Shown here: positions 1-6,105 of the stretch, piece by piece
How positions within the stretch are numbered: the first letter of the stretch is position 1
Layout of the letters: each line of letters opens with the position of its first letter
NCBI GenBank assembly: GCA_026996955.1
Contig: JALWJV010000104.1
Coordinates: 1 to 6,113, forward strand
Reading direction: 5' to 3'
DNA from: Deltaproteobacteria bacterium
Lineage (GTDB): Bacteria; Desulfobacterota; Dissulfuribacteria; Dissulfuribacterales; QOAL01
Length of the DNA: 6,113 nucleotides
The notes under the pieces: model-generated
Told to the model about the DNA's origin: nothing
What the model saw: the letters and a program-made list of their open reading frames with translations, nothing else
Databases searched by the model: none
Position numbers and translations under genes: made by a program

Positions 1-14
1 TAACCATTCGATAG

Positions 15-26
15 GGTCTTAAGACC
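15..26. repeat. 12-bp perfect palindrome
   Basis: GGTCTTAAGACC is a perfect self-complementary 12-mer. It lies in a non-coding, AT-rich stretch at the window edge. It could be an operator half-site pair or chance; nothing nearby identifies a regulator. Confidence 0.3.
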
Positions 27-89
27 ATAACAAGACAGAAAAATAAACTAAAAGCGCATACGCCCATAATTTTTCTGAAATAACACTAA

Positions 90-251
90 AGTCCGTTGCT
101 GACTTTTTACGAATCCATCAATATTGGGTTACCAGAAGAAGAAATCTATACTGACAGCTCAAGCAAAGAGGTCAAGGTGATAACCGGGATGGATATCGAG
201 CCTGAAATAATGGAAGTACTGAAGCGACATGAACCTGTTAAGATAAATTAA
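90..251 (+). pseudogene. Possible 3' remnant of an unidentified gene
   Basis: This is a 53-codon open frame between an in-frame TAA (87-89) and its own TAA stop (249-251). The translation looks protein-like: acidic and lysine-rich, with a helical tail ending MEVLKRHEPVKIN. I recognise no family. There is no ATG near its beginning; the first methionine is at 189, and the upstream TTG (96) lacks a Shine-Dalgarno sequence. The simplest reading is the C-terminal end of a gene whose 5' part was lost or frameshifted. A short real gene starting at TTG 96 or ATG 189, or chance, remain possible. No neighbour helps to assign a role. Confidence 0.25.
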
Positions 252-303
252 ATTGAGGGTATTCCTTATTAGCCTTCATAACAATGTCCGTCGAGGTGGT
301 AAG

Positions 304-771
304 TCATGTTTCTGCGGGGCAGGGCGGTTCTGTTCCTATTGTTCCGGCTTCTGCCCCGTCATACAATTCCTGGGCATGAAGCAAAGTTAATGTGACGGAT
401 ACATCTGCTGAATCAGGTGCCAGAAGCCCTCTGTCAAGTACAGACTTCCAATCATCCAGTATGTCCTTGGCAAGATTCACAAACAAGAAGCCATATTATG
501 ATTCTGGCAAGGGAAAGGTCAAACTGACCAGCGACAAATCATACCAAATCAATTTAGTCTGCTAGCCCAGGAACGGTTGCCCAAGATCAAGAATAGGGTA
601 ACACTGTATATAAATTCCAGCATGTGCACTCAGAACCTGGTTCTTATTGACGGACTGATCCTGCTTATTACCTGACCCTGCGCCTTGCATTATCGAATCT
701 CTTCTTTTCCTAAAATGCGGTAAATATAACAGTTGCTCGAGTTTTGGCCGCTGTTTTATTATCAGTTGACA
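304..771 (-). pseudogene. Stop-interrupted open frame, possible decayed gene
   Basis: On the - strand one frame runs from just after a TAA (772-774) down to a TGA at 304-306, with only two internal stops: TAG at 562-564 and TAA at 496-498. The three open stretches are 69, 21 and 63 codons. The last includes a fairly ordinary-looking 60-residue segment starting at a TTG codon (486) with residues NLAKDILDDWKSVLDRGLL. A possible ATG lies at 688-690, preceded by a purine-rich tract but no clear ribosome-binding site. Two stops in about 150 codons is fewer than chance predicts, but only mildly so once six frames are considered. No family is recognised. It may be a degraded gene or chance openness. 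Confidence 0.2.
632..644. repeat. Small inverted repeat AGAACC-T-GGTTCT
   Basis: A 6-bp perfect inverted repeat with a one-base centre lies about 120 bp upstream of the candidate promoter. A second one, GGTCA-AAC-TGACC, lies at 517-529. Both look operator-like in shape, but neither can be tied to a regulator. Confidence 0.2.
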
Positions 772-794
772 TTAGTCCACACCAATCCTACTGT
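766..794 (+). promoter_or_regulatory. Candidate sigma70-type promoter for the persulfide dioxygenase-peroxiredoxin operon
   Basis: A perfect -35 box TTGACA (766-771) is followed by a 17-base spacer and a -10-like TACTGT (789-794, four of six matches to TATAAT). Transcription from about 801 would leave a leader of about 120 bases before the ATG at 921. The spacing is ideal, but the -10 is imperfect and no start site is known. Confidence 0.35.
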
Positions 795-920
795 TATTCA
801 ATATAGCGTAGTGTTCCCCTGCATACCGATACCAATTTTCTAGCAGAATTTAAAAGTATTTTCCGTACCCTGTGTACTTTCTACCTATGCCTCAGCTACC
901 TCAAATACGGAGGAGTCCTC

Positions 921-2300
921 ATGTTTTTCAAACAATTTACAGTCAAGGGAATGGGTTGCCTTTCATACCTGATCGGATGCCCAATGGCAAAAAGGGCCTG
1001 TGTGGTTGACCCCAAGCGAGATGTACAGGAATACCTGGATACAGCCAGGGAAAACGGCATGGATATTACACATATATTTGAAACCCACGTACATGCGGAC
1101 CATGTCAGCGGTTGCCAGGAATTAAGATCCCGCACCGGGGCGGACATATACTTTATGGAAGGTACACCTGTGGAATTTGAACACAGGGAAGTGAAGGAAC
1201 AGGAAACCATGGAATTCGGGAGAGTTCGCCTGCAATTCCTGAAGACCCCTGGCCACACCCCCAACTCCATGTCCATTCTGGTTACCGACCTTTCAAGGTC
1301 AGAATCTCCCTGGCTGGTGCTTACCGGGGACTGCCTTTTTGTGGGAGACATCGGACGTCCCGATCTTGCAGGCAAAGAACATCTTGATGAGCAGGTCAAG
1401 AATCTCTACACATCCCTTCATGAAAAACTGGGGAAACTCCCTTCCAACATGGAGATATATCCGGCGCACGGAGAGGGTTCTCTTTGTGGAAAGGGCATGA
1501 GCTCAAAACCCAACTCCACCATCGGTTTTGAAATGGCACATAATCCCGTGCTGCAGCTCTCCTTTGAAGAATTTGAAGCTGTAATGAAAAGGGAATTCCC
1601 TGAAAGACCCAGGAGTTTTTCTCATATCATAAACACCAACCTGAAAGGGGCGCCGCTGCTTGAACGCTGCCCCATAACCCGCGATCTCAGCCCCTTGCAG
1701 GTGAACAGGCTCATAGAGCAGGGGGCAGTCATCCTTGATACCCGGGATACCGCAGCCTTTGGCGGTGCTCACATCCCAGGTTCCATAAATATCGGTTTTG
1801 CCCACAACAGCGCCAACTGGATAGGCATGGTTATAGAGCCTGATGCCGAACTTGTTCTGGTGGTAACAAGCACTGAAGCCTATGATGAAATGACAAGGCA
1901 GCTCCACAGGATAGGATATGACAACATAATCGGCTACCTGTATGGCGGCATTGCAGCATGGCAGGAGTCAGGCCTGCCAATTGGCCAGTTATGGCAGATT
2001 TCGGCGCAAAGACTTTTCCAGAAGCTGCAAAGCGGCAGTTATGATTACTTTTTTGATGTTAGGACCCCTTCGGAATGGGCTGCCGGAAGGATCGAGCAAG
2101 CTGTACATTTGCCCCTTAACAAACTCCTGGCAGAAATCCCTGATATCCCAAGGGACAAGGAGGTCATCGTTACCTGTGGGGTTGGCTACAGGGGAAATAT
2201 TGCTGCAAGTTATCTTCAGAGACACGGTTTTACCCACGTGCACAGCCTTGCCGGAGGTATAAAGGCATGGATAAATGCCGGATACCCTGTGACAAAATAA
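921..2300 (+). CDS. Persulfide dioxygenase-rhodanese fusion protein (CstB-like MBL-fold sulfurtransferase)
   Basis: This 459-residue cytoplasmic protein is predicted to oxidise glutathione-, CoA- or similar low-molecular-weight persulfides to sulfite and to transfer sulfane sulfur. Residues 1-245 form an ETHE1/persulfide-dioxygenase-type metallo-beta-lactamase domain: HVHADH (H56, H58, D60, H61), H112 in GHTPNS, D137 in LTGDCLFVGDIGRPDL, and H183 in PAHGEGSLCG. By analogy with ETHE1, H56, H112 and D137 would bind the mononuclear iron. Residues 255-355 are a rhodanese fold without an active-site cysteine (VVTSTEAY where the Cys loop should be). Residues 360-457 are a second rhodanese with catalytic C419 in TCGVGYRG. 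This order (dioxygenase, dead rhodanese, live rhodanese) and length match CstB. The ATG follows a strong GGAGGAG (909-915). The peroxiredoxin gene begins 24 bp after the stop. The family is secure; the exact substrate is inferred. Confidence 0.93.
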   Translation: MFFKQFTVKGMGCLSYLIGCPMAKRACVVDPKRDVQEYLDTARENGMDITHIFETHVHADHVSGCQELRSRTGADIYFMEGTPVEFEHREVKEQETMEFGRVRLQFLKTPGHTPNSMSILVTDLSRSESPWLVLTGDCLFVGDIGRPDLAGKEHLDEQVKNLYTSLHEKLGKLPSNMEIYPAHGEGSLCGKGMSSKPNSTIGFEMAHNPVLQLSFEEFEAVMKREFPERPRSFSHIINTNLKGAPLLERCPITRDLSPLQVNRLIEQGAVILDTRDTAAFGGAHIPGSINIGFAHNSANWIGMVIEPDAELVLVVTSTEAYDEMTRQLHRIGYDNIIGYLYGGIAAWQESGLPIGQLWQISAQRLFQKLQSGSYDYFFDVRTPSEWAAGRIEQAVHLPLNKLLAEIPDIPRDKEVIVTCGVGYRGNIAASYLQRHGFTHVHSLAGGIKAWINAGYPVTK

Positions 2301-2324
2301 CCTTGGAAGCAGGAGAAAAAACGT

Positions 2325-3047
2325 ATGGGTGAAGAACTTGATGTATCTTGTGCGCGTCCTGTCAGTGGCGCAGTTGGAGAAGATTCCCCGGAAACAGCAG
2401 AAGAAGAACAACAGGAAAAAAAGGAGGCCAAAAACATGATTATGGTAGGGAAAAAGGCACCAGATTTTACAGCACCGGCGTATCACAAGGGCAAATTTGT
2501 TAATGTTACGCTATCCGATTATGCTGGAAAATGGGTTGTACTCTGTTTTTATCCAGGTGATTTTACATTTGTCTGAGCAACAGAACTTGCGGCAGTTGCT
2601 GCAAAATACCAGGAGTTTGAAAAGCTGGGGGTGGAAGTGCTGGCAATGAGTGTTGACAGCATGTTTGTCCACAAGATGTGGGACGAGACAGAACTCTCCA
2701 AAATGGTGGATGGCGGCATACCATTTCCAATGCTATCCGACGGTGCAGGCAGGGTTGGTACCATTTATGGCATTTATGATGCTGACGCCGGAGTGGAAAC
2801 CAGGGGCCGGTTTATCATAGACCCTGACGGCATAGTACAGGGTTATGAGGTTCTCACTCCGCCTGTAGGCCGCAATGTCGCGGAATCCCTCCGTCAAATC
2901 CAGGCATTTCAACTTGTACGGGAAAGCAAGGGCACAGAGGCCACCCCATCAGGCTGGAAACCAGGAAAACCTACCCTCAAGCCGGGAATCGACCTTGTAG
3001 GCAAAGTGTATAAGGAATGGAACACAGACATGGCCTTTGACAATTAG
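2325..3047 (+). CDS. prxU: Selenocysteine-containing peroxiredoxin (in-frame TGA read as Sec)
   Basis: This is a thiol (selenol) peroxidase of the AhpC/Prx1 fold, reducing H2O2 and organic hydroperoxides in the cytoplasm. An in-frame TGA (2574-2576) replaces the peroxidatic cysteine: YPGDFTFV-U-ATELAAV, where relatives have FTFVCPTEL. Downstream, the same frame continues as a normal peroxiredoxin to TAG 3047. It has the active-site P and T of PxxxTxxU, a conserved Arg in TRGRFIIDPDG, PVGRNV, and the C-terminal SGWKPGKPTLKP. Total length is 240 residues, Sec84. The C-terminal resolving cysteine is absent (EATPSGW instead of EVCPAGW). Remaining cysteines are C9, in an acidic 37-residue N-terminal extension, and C74. 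The start at 2325 follows AGGAG (2311-2315). An alternative ATG at 2436 has an even better AAGGAGG and would give 203 residues with Sec47. Automatic gene callers would split this gene at the TGA. It is cotranscribed with the upstream persulfide dioxygenase. The family is certain, selenocysteine very likely, and the start site uncertain. Confidence 0.92.
2421..2427 (+). promoter_or_regulatory. Internal Shine-Dalgarno for an alternative peroxiredoxin start
   Basis: AAGGAGG lies 8 bases before the in-frame ATG at 2436, where the conserved peroxiredoxin fold begins (MIMVGKKAPDF). A good AGGAG (2311-2315) also precedes the ATG at 2325. Both starts look usable, so short and long isoforms differing by 37 residues are possible. 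Confidence 0.5.
2577..2604 (+). promoter_or_regulatory. Bacterial SECIS (bSECIS) element in the peroxiredoxin mRNA
   Basis: Immediately downstream of the TGA, bases 2587-2593 (TTGCGGC) pair with 2598-2604 (GCTGCAA) to form a 7-bp stem with one G-U pair and an AGTT tetraloop (2594-2597). The loop begins 17 bases after the TGA and has G as its second base. This fits the known bacterial SECIS pattern: a small apical loop with a G in the first two positions, about 16-37 bases after UGA. It would recruit SelB and tRNA-Sec. A competing 6-bp pairing, AGCAAC (2576-2581) with GTTGCT (2595-2600), is also possible. Confidence 0.75.
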
Positions 3048-3051
3048 GCTG

Positions 3052-3067
3052 GTCACAGGCATGTGAC
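3052..3067. repeat. Inverted repeat just after the peroxiredoxin stop
   Basis: GTCACA-GGCA-TGTGAC forms a perfect 6-bp stem with a 4-base loop, starting 5 bases after the stop codon. No T-run follows, so it is not a classical rho-independent terminator; mRNA 3'-end stabilisation or an operator is possible. The rest of the 147-bp gap has two more small inverted repeats: CAGAT/ATCTG at 3067-3082 and TTGTT-ATA-AACAA at 3098-3110. A TATAAA at 3167-3172 has no matching -35 box. Confidence 0.3.
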
Positions 3068-3194
3068 AGATCTGTTTATCTGCCCAGAAGACAGAAATTG
3101 TTATAAACAAAACTGTTCATACCAGCACATCAAGACCGTAATAATGATATTTTTCCCTGATTAAACTATAAAAATCCGGAATGGAGTCATGCTC

Positions 3195-5798
3195 ATGAAA
3201 AAGACAGATGATTATGCCAATCAGGATATTAACTCAACCGTCAGTGAACTTGGTGTTTCACCAGAAACAGGTCTCACTTCGGAAGAGGCCCGGAAGCGCC
3301 TGAAAGAGTATGGCCCAAACGAGATAAAGGAAAAGACCGAACCCCTCTGGCACCGGATATTTCGAAGGTTCTGGGGACCCATTCCCTGGATGATTGAAAT
3401 AGCCGCCATACTTTCGGCTGTGGTCCGAAAGTGGGAGGACTGCATTATCATTACGGTAATGCTCCTGGTTAACGGCATACTTGATTTCCTTCAGGAACAC
3501 AGGGCTCTAAATGCCCTGGCAGCACTAAAGCAGAAACTCTCCCTTGAGGTAACCGTTCTGCGCGATGGCAAGTATCAGGTAGTGCCTGCCCGGGAACTTG
3601 TGCCTGGTGATATTATCAAGCTACGAATAGGAGACGTGGTGCCTGCGGATGTACAGTTGATGGATGGGGATTTTCTGGCTGTGGACCAGTCAGCTCTTAC
3701 CGGAGAATCCCTCCCTGTGAACAGGAGCAGGGAGCAGGTTGTCTATGCCAACACCATTGTCAAGCAGGGAGAGATGACTGGAATAGTCATCAATACCGGG
3801 GCAAACACCAGGTTCCATTCCGTTGTTGCACTGGTAGCCAAGGCATCTCTTGAGGAGAGAAGCCACTTCCAGCAAATGGTAATAAATATTGGAAACTTCC
3901 TTATTATTACCACCATTATCCTTGTGGCAATAATCGTATGGGTTGGCATATTCAGGCATGAAAACCTGCTTGAACTTGCCCGGTTTGCCATGGTGCTTAC
4001 AGTGGCGGCCATTCCTGTTGCCCTGCCAGCAGTTCTCTCTGTAACCATGGCAGTAGGTGCCCTTGCCCTTGCAAAACGTCAGGCCATAGTCTCCAGGCTG
4101 ACTGCCATTGAAGAGCTTGCCGGAGTGGATGTCTTCTGCTCGGACAAGACAGGTACACTGACCAAAAATGAGATGCATGTGGCAGAGCCTGTCACACTTG
4201 GCAGGCACAGTGAGGAGGAGCTGTTCCTGTACGCAGTCCTTGCCTCCCGCTGGGAAAACCATGACCCAATTGAGATACCCATTTTCCACTACATGGAAAC
4301 AAGATTTCCCCATGTGGACTGGAAATCATACCAACAGACAGCATTCATACCATTTGACCCTGTACGCAAACGGACTGAGGCACGCATTCAGAAAGACGGC
4401 AAGGAGTTTATTGTTCTCAAGGGTGCAGCCCAGGTTCTCCTTGATATGGCAGACCTTCCAGATAATGAGACCATTGCAATTACCAGAACCATTGATCTTC
4501 TGGCAAGCAAGGGCTACAGGACCCTGGCTGTAGGAGTCAGACAAAGCGAAGACGGCCCTGTTGATTTAATCGGCTTAATCCCGCTTATTGATCCGCCCCG
4601 TGAAGATTCGGCACAGGTCATCAGAAACATGCGTGACTACGGTGTCAGAGTCAAAATGGTAACCGGGGATAACATGGCAATAGCCAGGGAGATAGGAAAG
4701 ATGCTGGGCTTTCCCCCCAGGGCAATGCGTGCCAACCAGATGAGCGGCAAGGCCAGCAGTGAAATAATCAACCTTGCAAGGGCACTGACAAGTGCCATCT
4801 ATCATAAGTTCAAGGGCGATGTCTCCATGAAAGAGGCAACGCGCTTTGCTGACAGTGTAATTGAGGAACTGAAAAAGATCTATGACACCTCACTTATAGA
4901 GCGGGAATTTCTCCATACTCACGAATCAGCACTGACAGAAATGATAGAGGAGGTGGATATTTTTGCAGAGGTGGTGCCTGAAGACAAGTACTCTCTGGTG
5001 GCAATGCTGCAGAAATCCGGACATATTGTCGGCATGACCGGTGACGGAGTCAATGACGCCCCTGCCCTTAAAAAGGCAGATTGCGGTTTTGCAGTATCAA
5101 ATGCCACTGATGCCGCAAGGGCTGCCGCTGACATCATACTCACAGCCCCAGGCCTTTCAGTGATAAATGCTGCAATAGAGCAGGCGCGCATCACCTTTGA
5201 AAGAATGAAGAGTTACACCTATTACAGGATTGCAGAGACAATCCGTGTACTGCTCTTCATGACGCTGTCCATCCTGATTTTCAATTTTTATCCCATTACC
5301 GCTGTGATGATTGTGCTTCTTGCCCTGCTTAACGATATTCCCATCCTCTCAATCGCCTATGACAACACCAGAATACAGCAGGAGCCGGTGCGCTGGAACA
5401 TGAAGGAACTTATCATTGTCTCCACTGTACTGGGGATTGCAGGGGTTATGAGTTCCTTCCTCCTGTTCTTCATCCTTGAAGAAATGCAGTTCCCGGAACC
5501 GATGATTCAGTCCATGATGTTTGTGAAGCTCATAGTGGCAGGGCACACAACCATTTTTGTCACCCGAACCGAGGACTGGATGTGGAAACGGCCATTTCCA
5601 TCATGGATACTTGTGCAGTCCAGTTTCTGGAGTGCGGTGGCTGGCACCATGATCGGCGTTTACGGCTGGTGGATTGAACCCATAGGATGGCAGTATGCAG
5701 GCTATCTCTGGGCTTATGCAATAGCCTGGGGCATATTTAACGATATGGTGAAGAAGGGCACCTTTGCCCTGCTGCGGCGTGAAGGGCTTTATGCCTGA
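3195..5798 (+). CDS. P-type H+-transporting ATPase (P3A, plasma-membrane proton pump type)
   Basis: This 867-residue integral membrane pump should use ATP to export protons. In order: an N-terminal cation-ATPase region, helices M1-M2 (about 63-100), the actuator domain with TGES (169-172), M3-M4 (235-292, with PVALP), phosphorylated D317 in CSDKTGTLT, the nucleotide-binding KGAAQ (409), TGDN (490-493), TGDGVNDAP (from 615), then six C-terminal helices. Residues matching the proton path of plant AHA2 are present: N93 in M2, R684 in M5 and D714 in M6 (LLNDIP). There is no C-terminal autoinhibitory tail; the protein ends about 15 residues after M10. The segment between TGDN and VPEDKY (about 506-590) is roughly 50 residues longer than in AHA2 and looks helical and charged. 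ATG 3195 is chosen because GGAG (3183-3186) is 8 bases upstream; ATG 3189 would leave only 2. TGA is the true stop here. P3A assignment is confident; proton specificity is inferred. Confidence 0.92.
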   Translation: MKKTDDYANQDINSTVSELGVSPETGLTSEEARKRLKEYGPNEIKEKTEPLWHRIFRRFWGPIPWMIEIAAILSAVVRKWEDCIIITVMLLVNGILDFLQEHRALNALAALKQKLSLEVTVLRDGKYQVVPARELVPGDIIKLRIGDVVPADVQLMDGDFLAVDQSALTGESLPVNRSREQVVYANTIVKQGEMTGIVINTGANTRFHSVVALVAKASLEERSHFQQMVINIGNFLIITTIILVAIIVWVGIFRHENLLELARFAMVLTVAAIPVALPAVLSVTMAVGALALAKRQAIVSRLTAIEELAGVDVFCSDKTGTLTKNEMHVAEPVTLGRHSEEELFLYAVLASRWENHDPIEIPIFHYMETRFPHVDWKSYQQTAFIPFDPVRKRTEARIQKDGKEFIVLKGAAQVLLDMADLPDNETIAITRTIDLLASKGYRTLAVGVRQSEDGPVDLIGLIPLIDPPREDSAQVIRNMRDYGVRVKMVTGDNMAIAREIGKMLGFPPRAMRANQMSGKASSEIINLARALTSAIYHKFKGDVSMKEATRFADSVIEELKKIYDTSLIEREFLHTHESALTEMIEEVDIFAEVVPEDKYSLVAMLQKSGHIVGMTGDGVNDAPALKKADCGFAVSNATDAARAAADIILTAPGLSVINAAIEQARITFERMKSYTYYRIAETIRVLLFMTLSILIFNFYPITAVMIVLLALLNDIPILSIAYDNTRIQQEPVRWNMKELIIVSTVLGIAGVMSSFLLFFILEEMQFPEPMIQSMMFVKLIVAGHTTIFVTRTEDWMWKRPFPSWILVQSSFWSAVAGTMIGVYGWWIEPIGWQYAGYLWAYAIAWGIFNDMVKKGTFALLRREGLYA

Positions 5799-5826
5799 CG
5801 TATTGATGTAACAGATAAAGACTCAT

Positions 5827-5854
5827 GGCCGTCCTGCTTGCTGAACGGCTTTAG
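5827..5854 (+). terminator. Weak candidate terminator after the ATPase gene
   Basis: GGCCGT (5827-5832) pairs with ACGGCT (5845-5850), including one G-U, across a 12-base loop. Only TTTA follows, so termination strength would be low. It starts 28 bp after the ATPase stop, which is the main reason to consider it. Confidence 0.25.
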
Positions 5855-5919
5855 CAATTCCCATGGGGCTTGATAGCATATACACATTGGACGTAACTGC
5901 TCAGCGCAATTTATTGAAT

Positions 5920-6105
5920 GAGGTTGGTAAATGGTCTTGTTTTTCCGTTCAGGAGAACAATTTATTTTTTTCTACGGCTTGCTCCGCCAAAATCGCAAAA
6001 CTCGCTGGTCCCTCGCTCAGCGAGAGGCGATTTTGTGACTGCGCTTCGCCAAGGAAAAACTGCGAAATTCTTCAAAGTCACTCCAAAACAAGACCATTTA
6101 CCACG
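5920..6105. mobile_element. Candidate MITE-like palindromic element
   Basis: GGTAAATGGTCTTGTTTT (5926-5943) is repeated as its exact reverse complement at 6085-6102, giving 18-bp perfect inverted ends 141 bp apart. The interior is non-coding and rich in further inverted repeats. The hexamer TTGAAT flanks the unit directly on both sides (5914-5919 and 6106-6111), which could be a target-site duplication. The arms are not symmetrically placed relative to these hexamers (6 bases on the left, 3 on the right), so the exact termini are uncertain. There is no transposase, so mobility would be in trans. A structured RNA or a large terminator/attenuator is an alternative. Confidence 0.5.
5988..6035. 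repeat. Nested hairpin at the centre of the palindromic element
   Basis: CAAAATCGC (5988-5996) pairs with GCGATTTTG (6027-6035), and inside it CTCGCTG (6001-6007) pairs with CAGCGAG (6018-6024) around a 10-base loop. A second hairpin follows: GTGACT (6035-6040) with AGTCAC (6076-6081), enclosing TTCGC (6045-6049) and GCGAA (6062-6066). The whole unit could fold as a multi-branched cruciform or RNA closed by the 18-bp terminal stem. Confidence 0.6.

Noticed and set aside
896..1399. 167-codon open frame on the - strand
   Set aside because: It lies antisense to the metallo-beta-lactamase domain, whose motifs are unmistakable. The antisense translation has no recognisable domain and a Ser/Cys-rich shadow composition.
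2574..2576. TGA as a genuine stop, frameshift or nonsense mutation in a dead peroxiredoxin gene
   Set aside because: The frame continues without any shift through 157 more well-conserved codons. The TGA is exactly at the catalytic Cys position, and a correctly placed SECIS-like hairpin follows. A random nonsense mutation or sequencing error would be unlikely to combine these, although a TGC-to-TGA read error is not formally excluded.
2631..3047. A separate gene starting at 2631 (GTG) for the second half of the peroxiredoxin
   Set aside because: It would begin inside the conserved fold, right after the active site. It is the downstream part of the selenoprotein.
3048..3188. Archaeal-type SECIS in the 3' untranslated region
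   Set aside because: The only clear hairpin after the stop (3052-3067) is a short 6-bp stem without the long helix and internal purine bulge expected of archaeal SECIS, while a good bacterial-type element lies right after the TGA.
3690..4313. 207-codon open frame on the - strand inside the ATPase gene
   Set aside because: It overlaps the TGES, M3-M4 and DKTGT regions of the ATPase and has the odd composition of an antisense shadow.
2574..5798. Alternative genetic code with TGA read as tryptophan or glycine
   Set aside because: Tryptophan is encoded by TGG throughout, the ATPase gene ends at a TGA where the family normally ends, and no other in-frame TGA occurs in the three genes.
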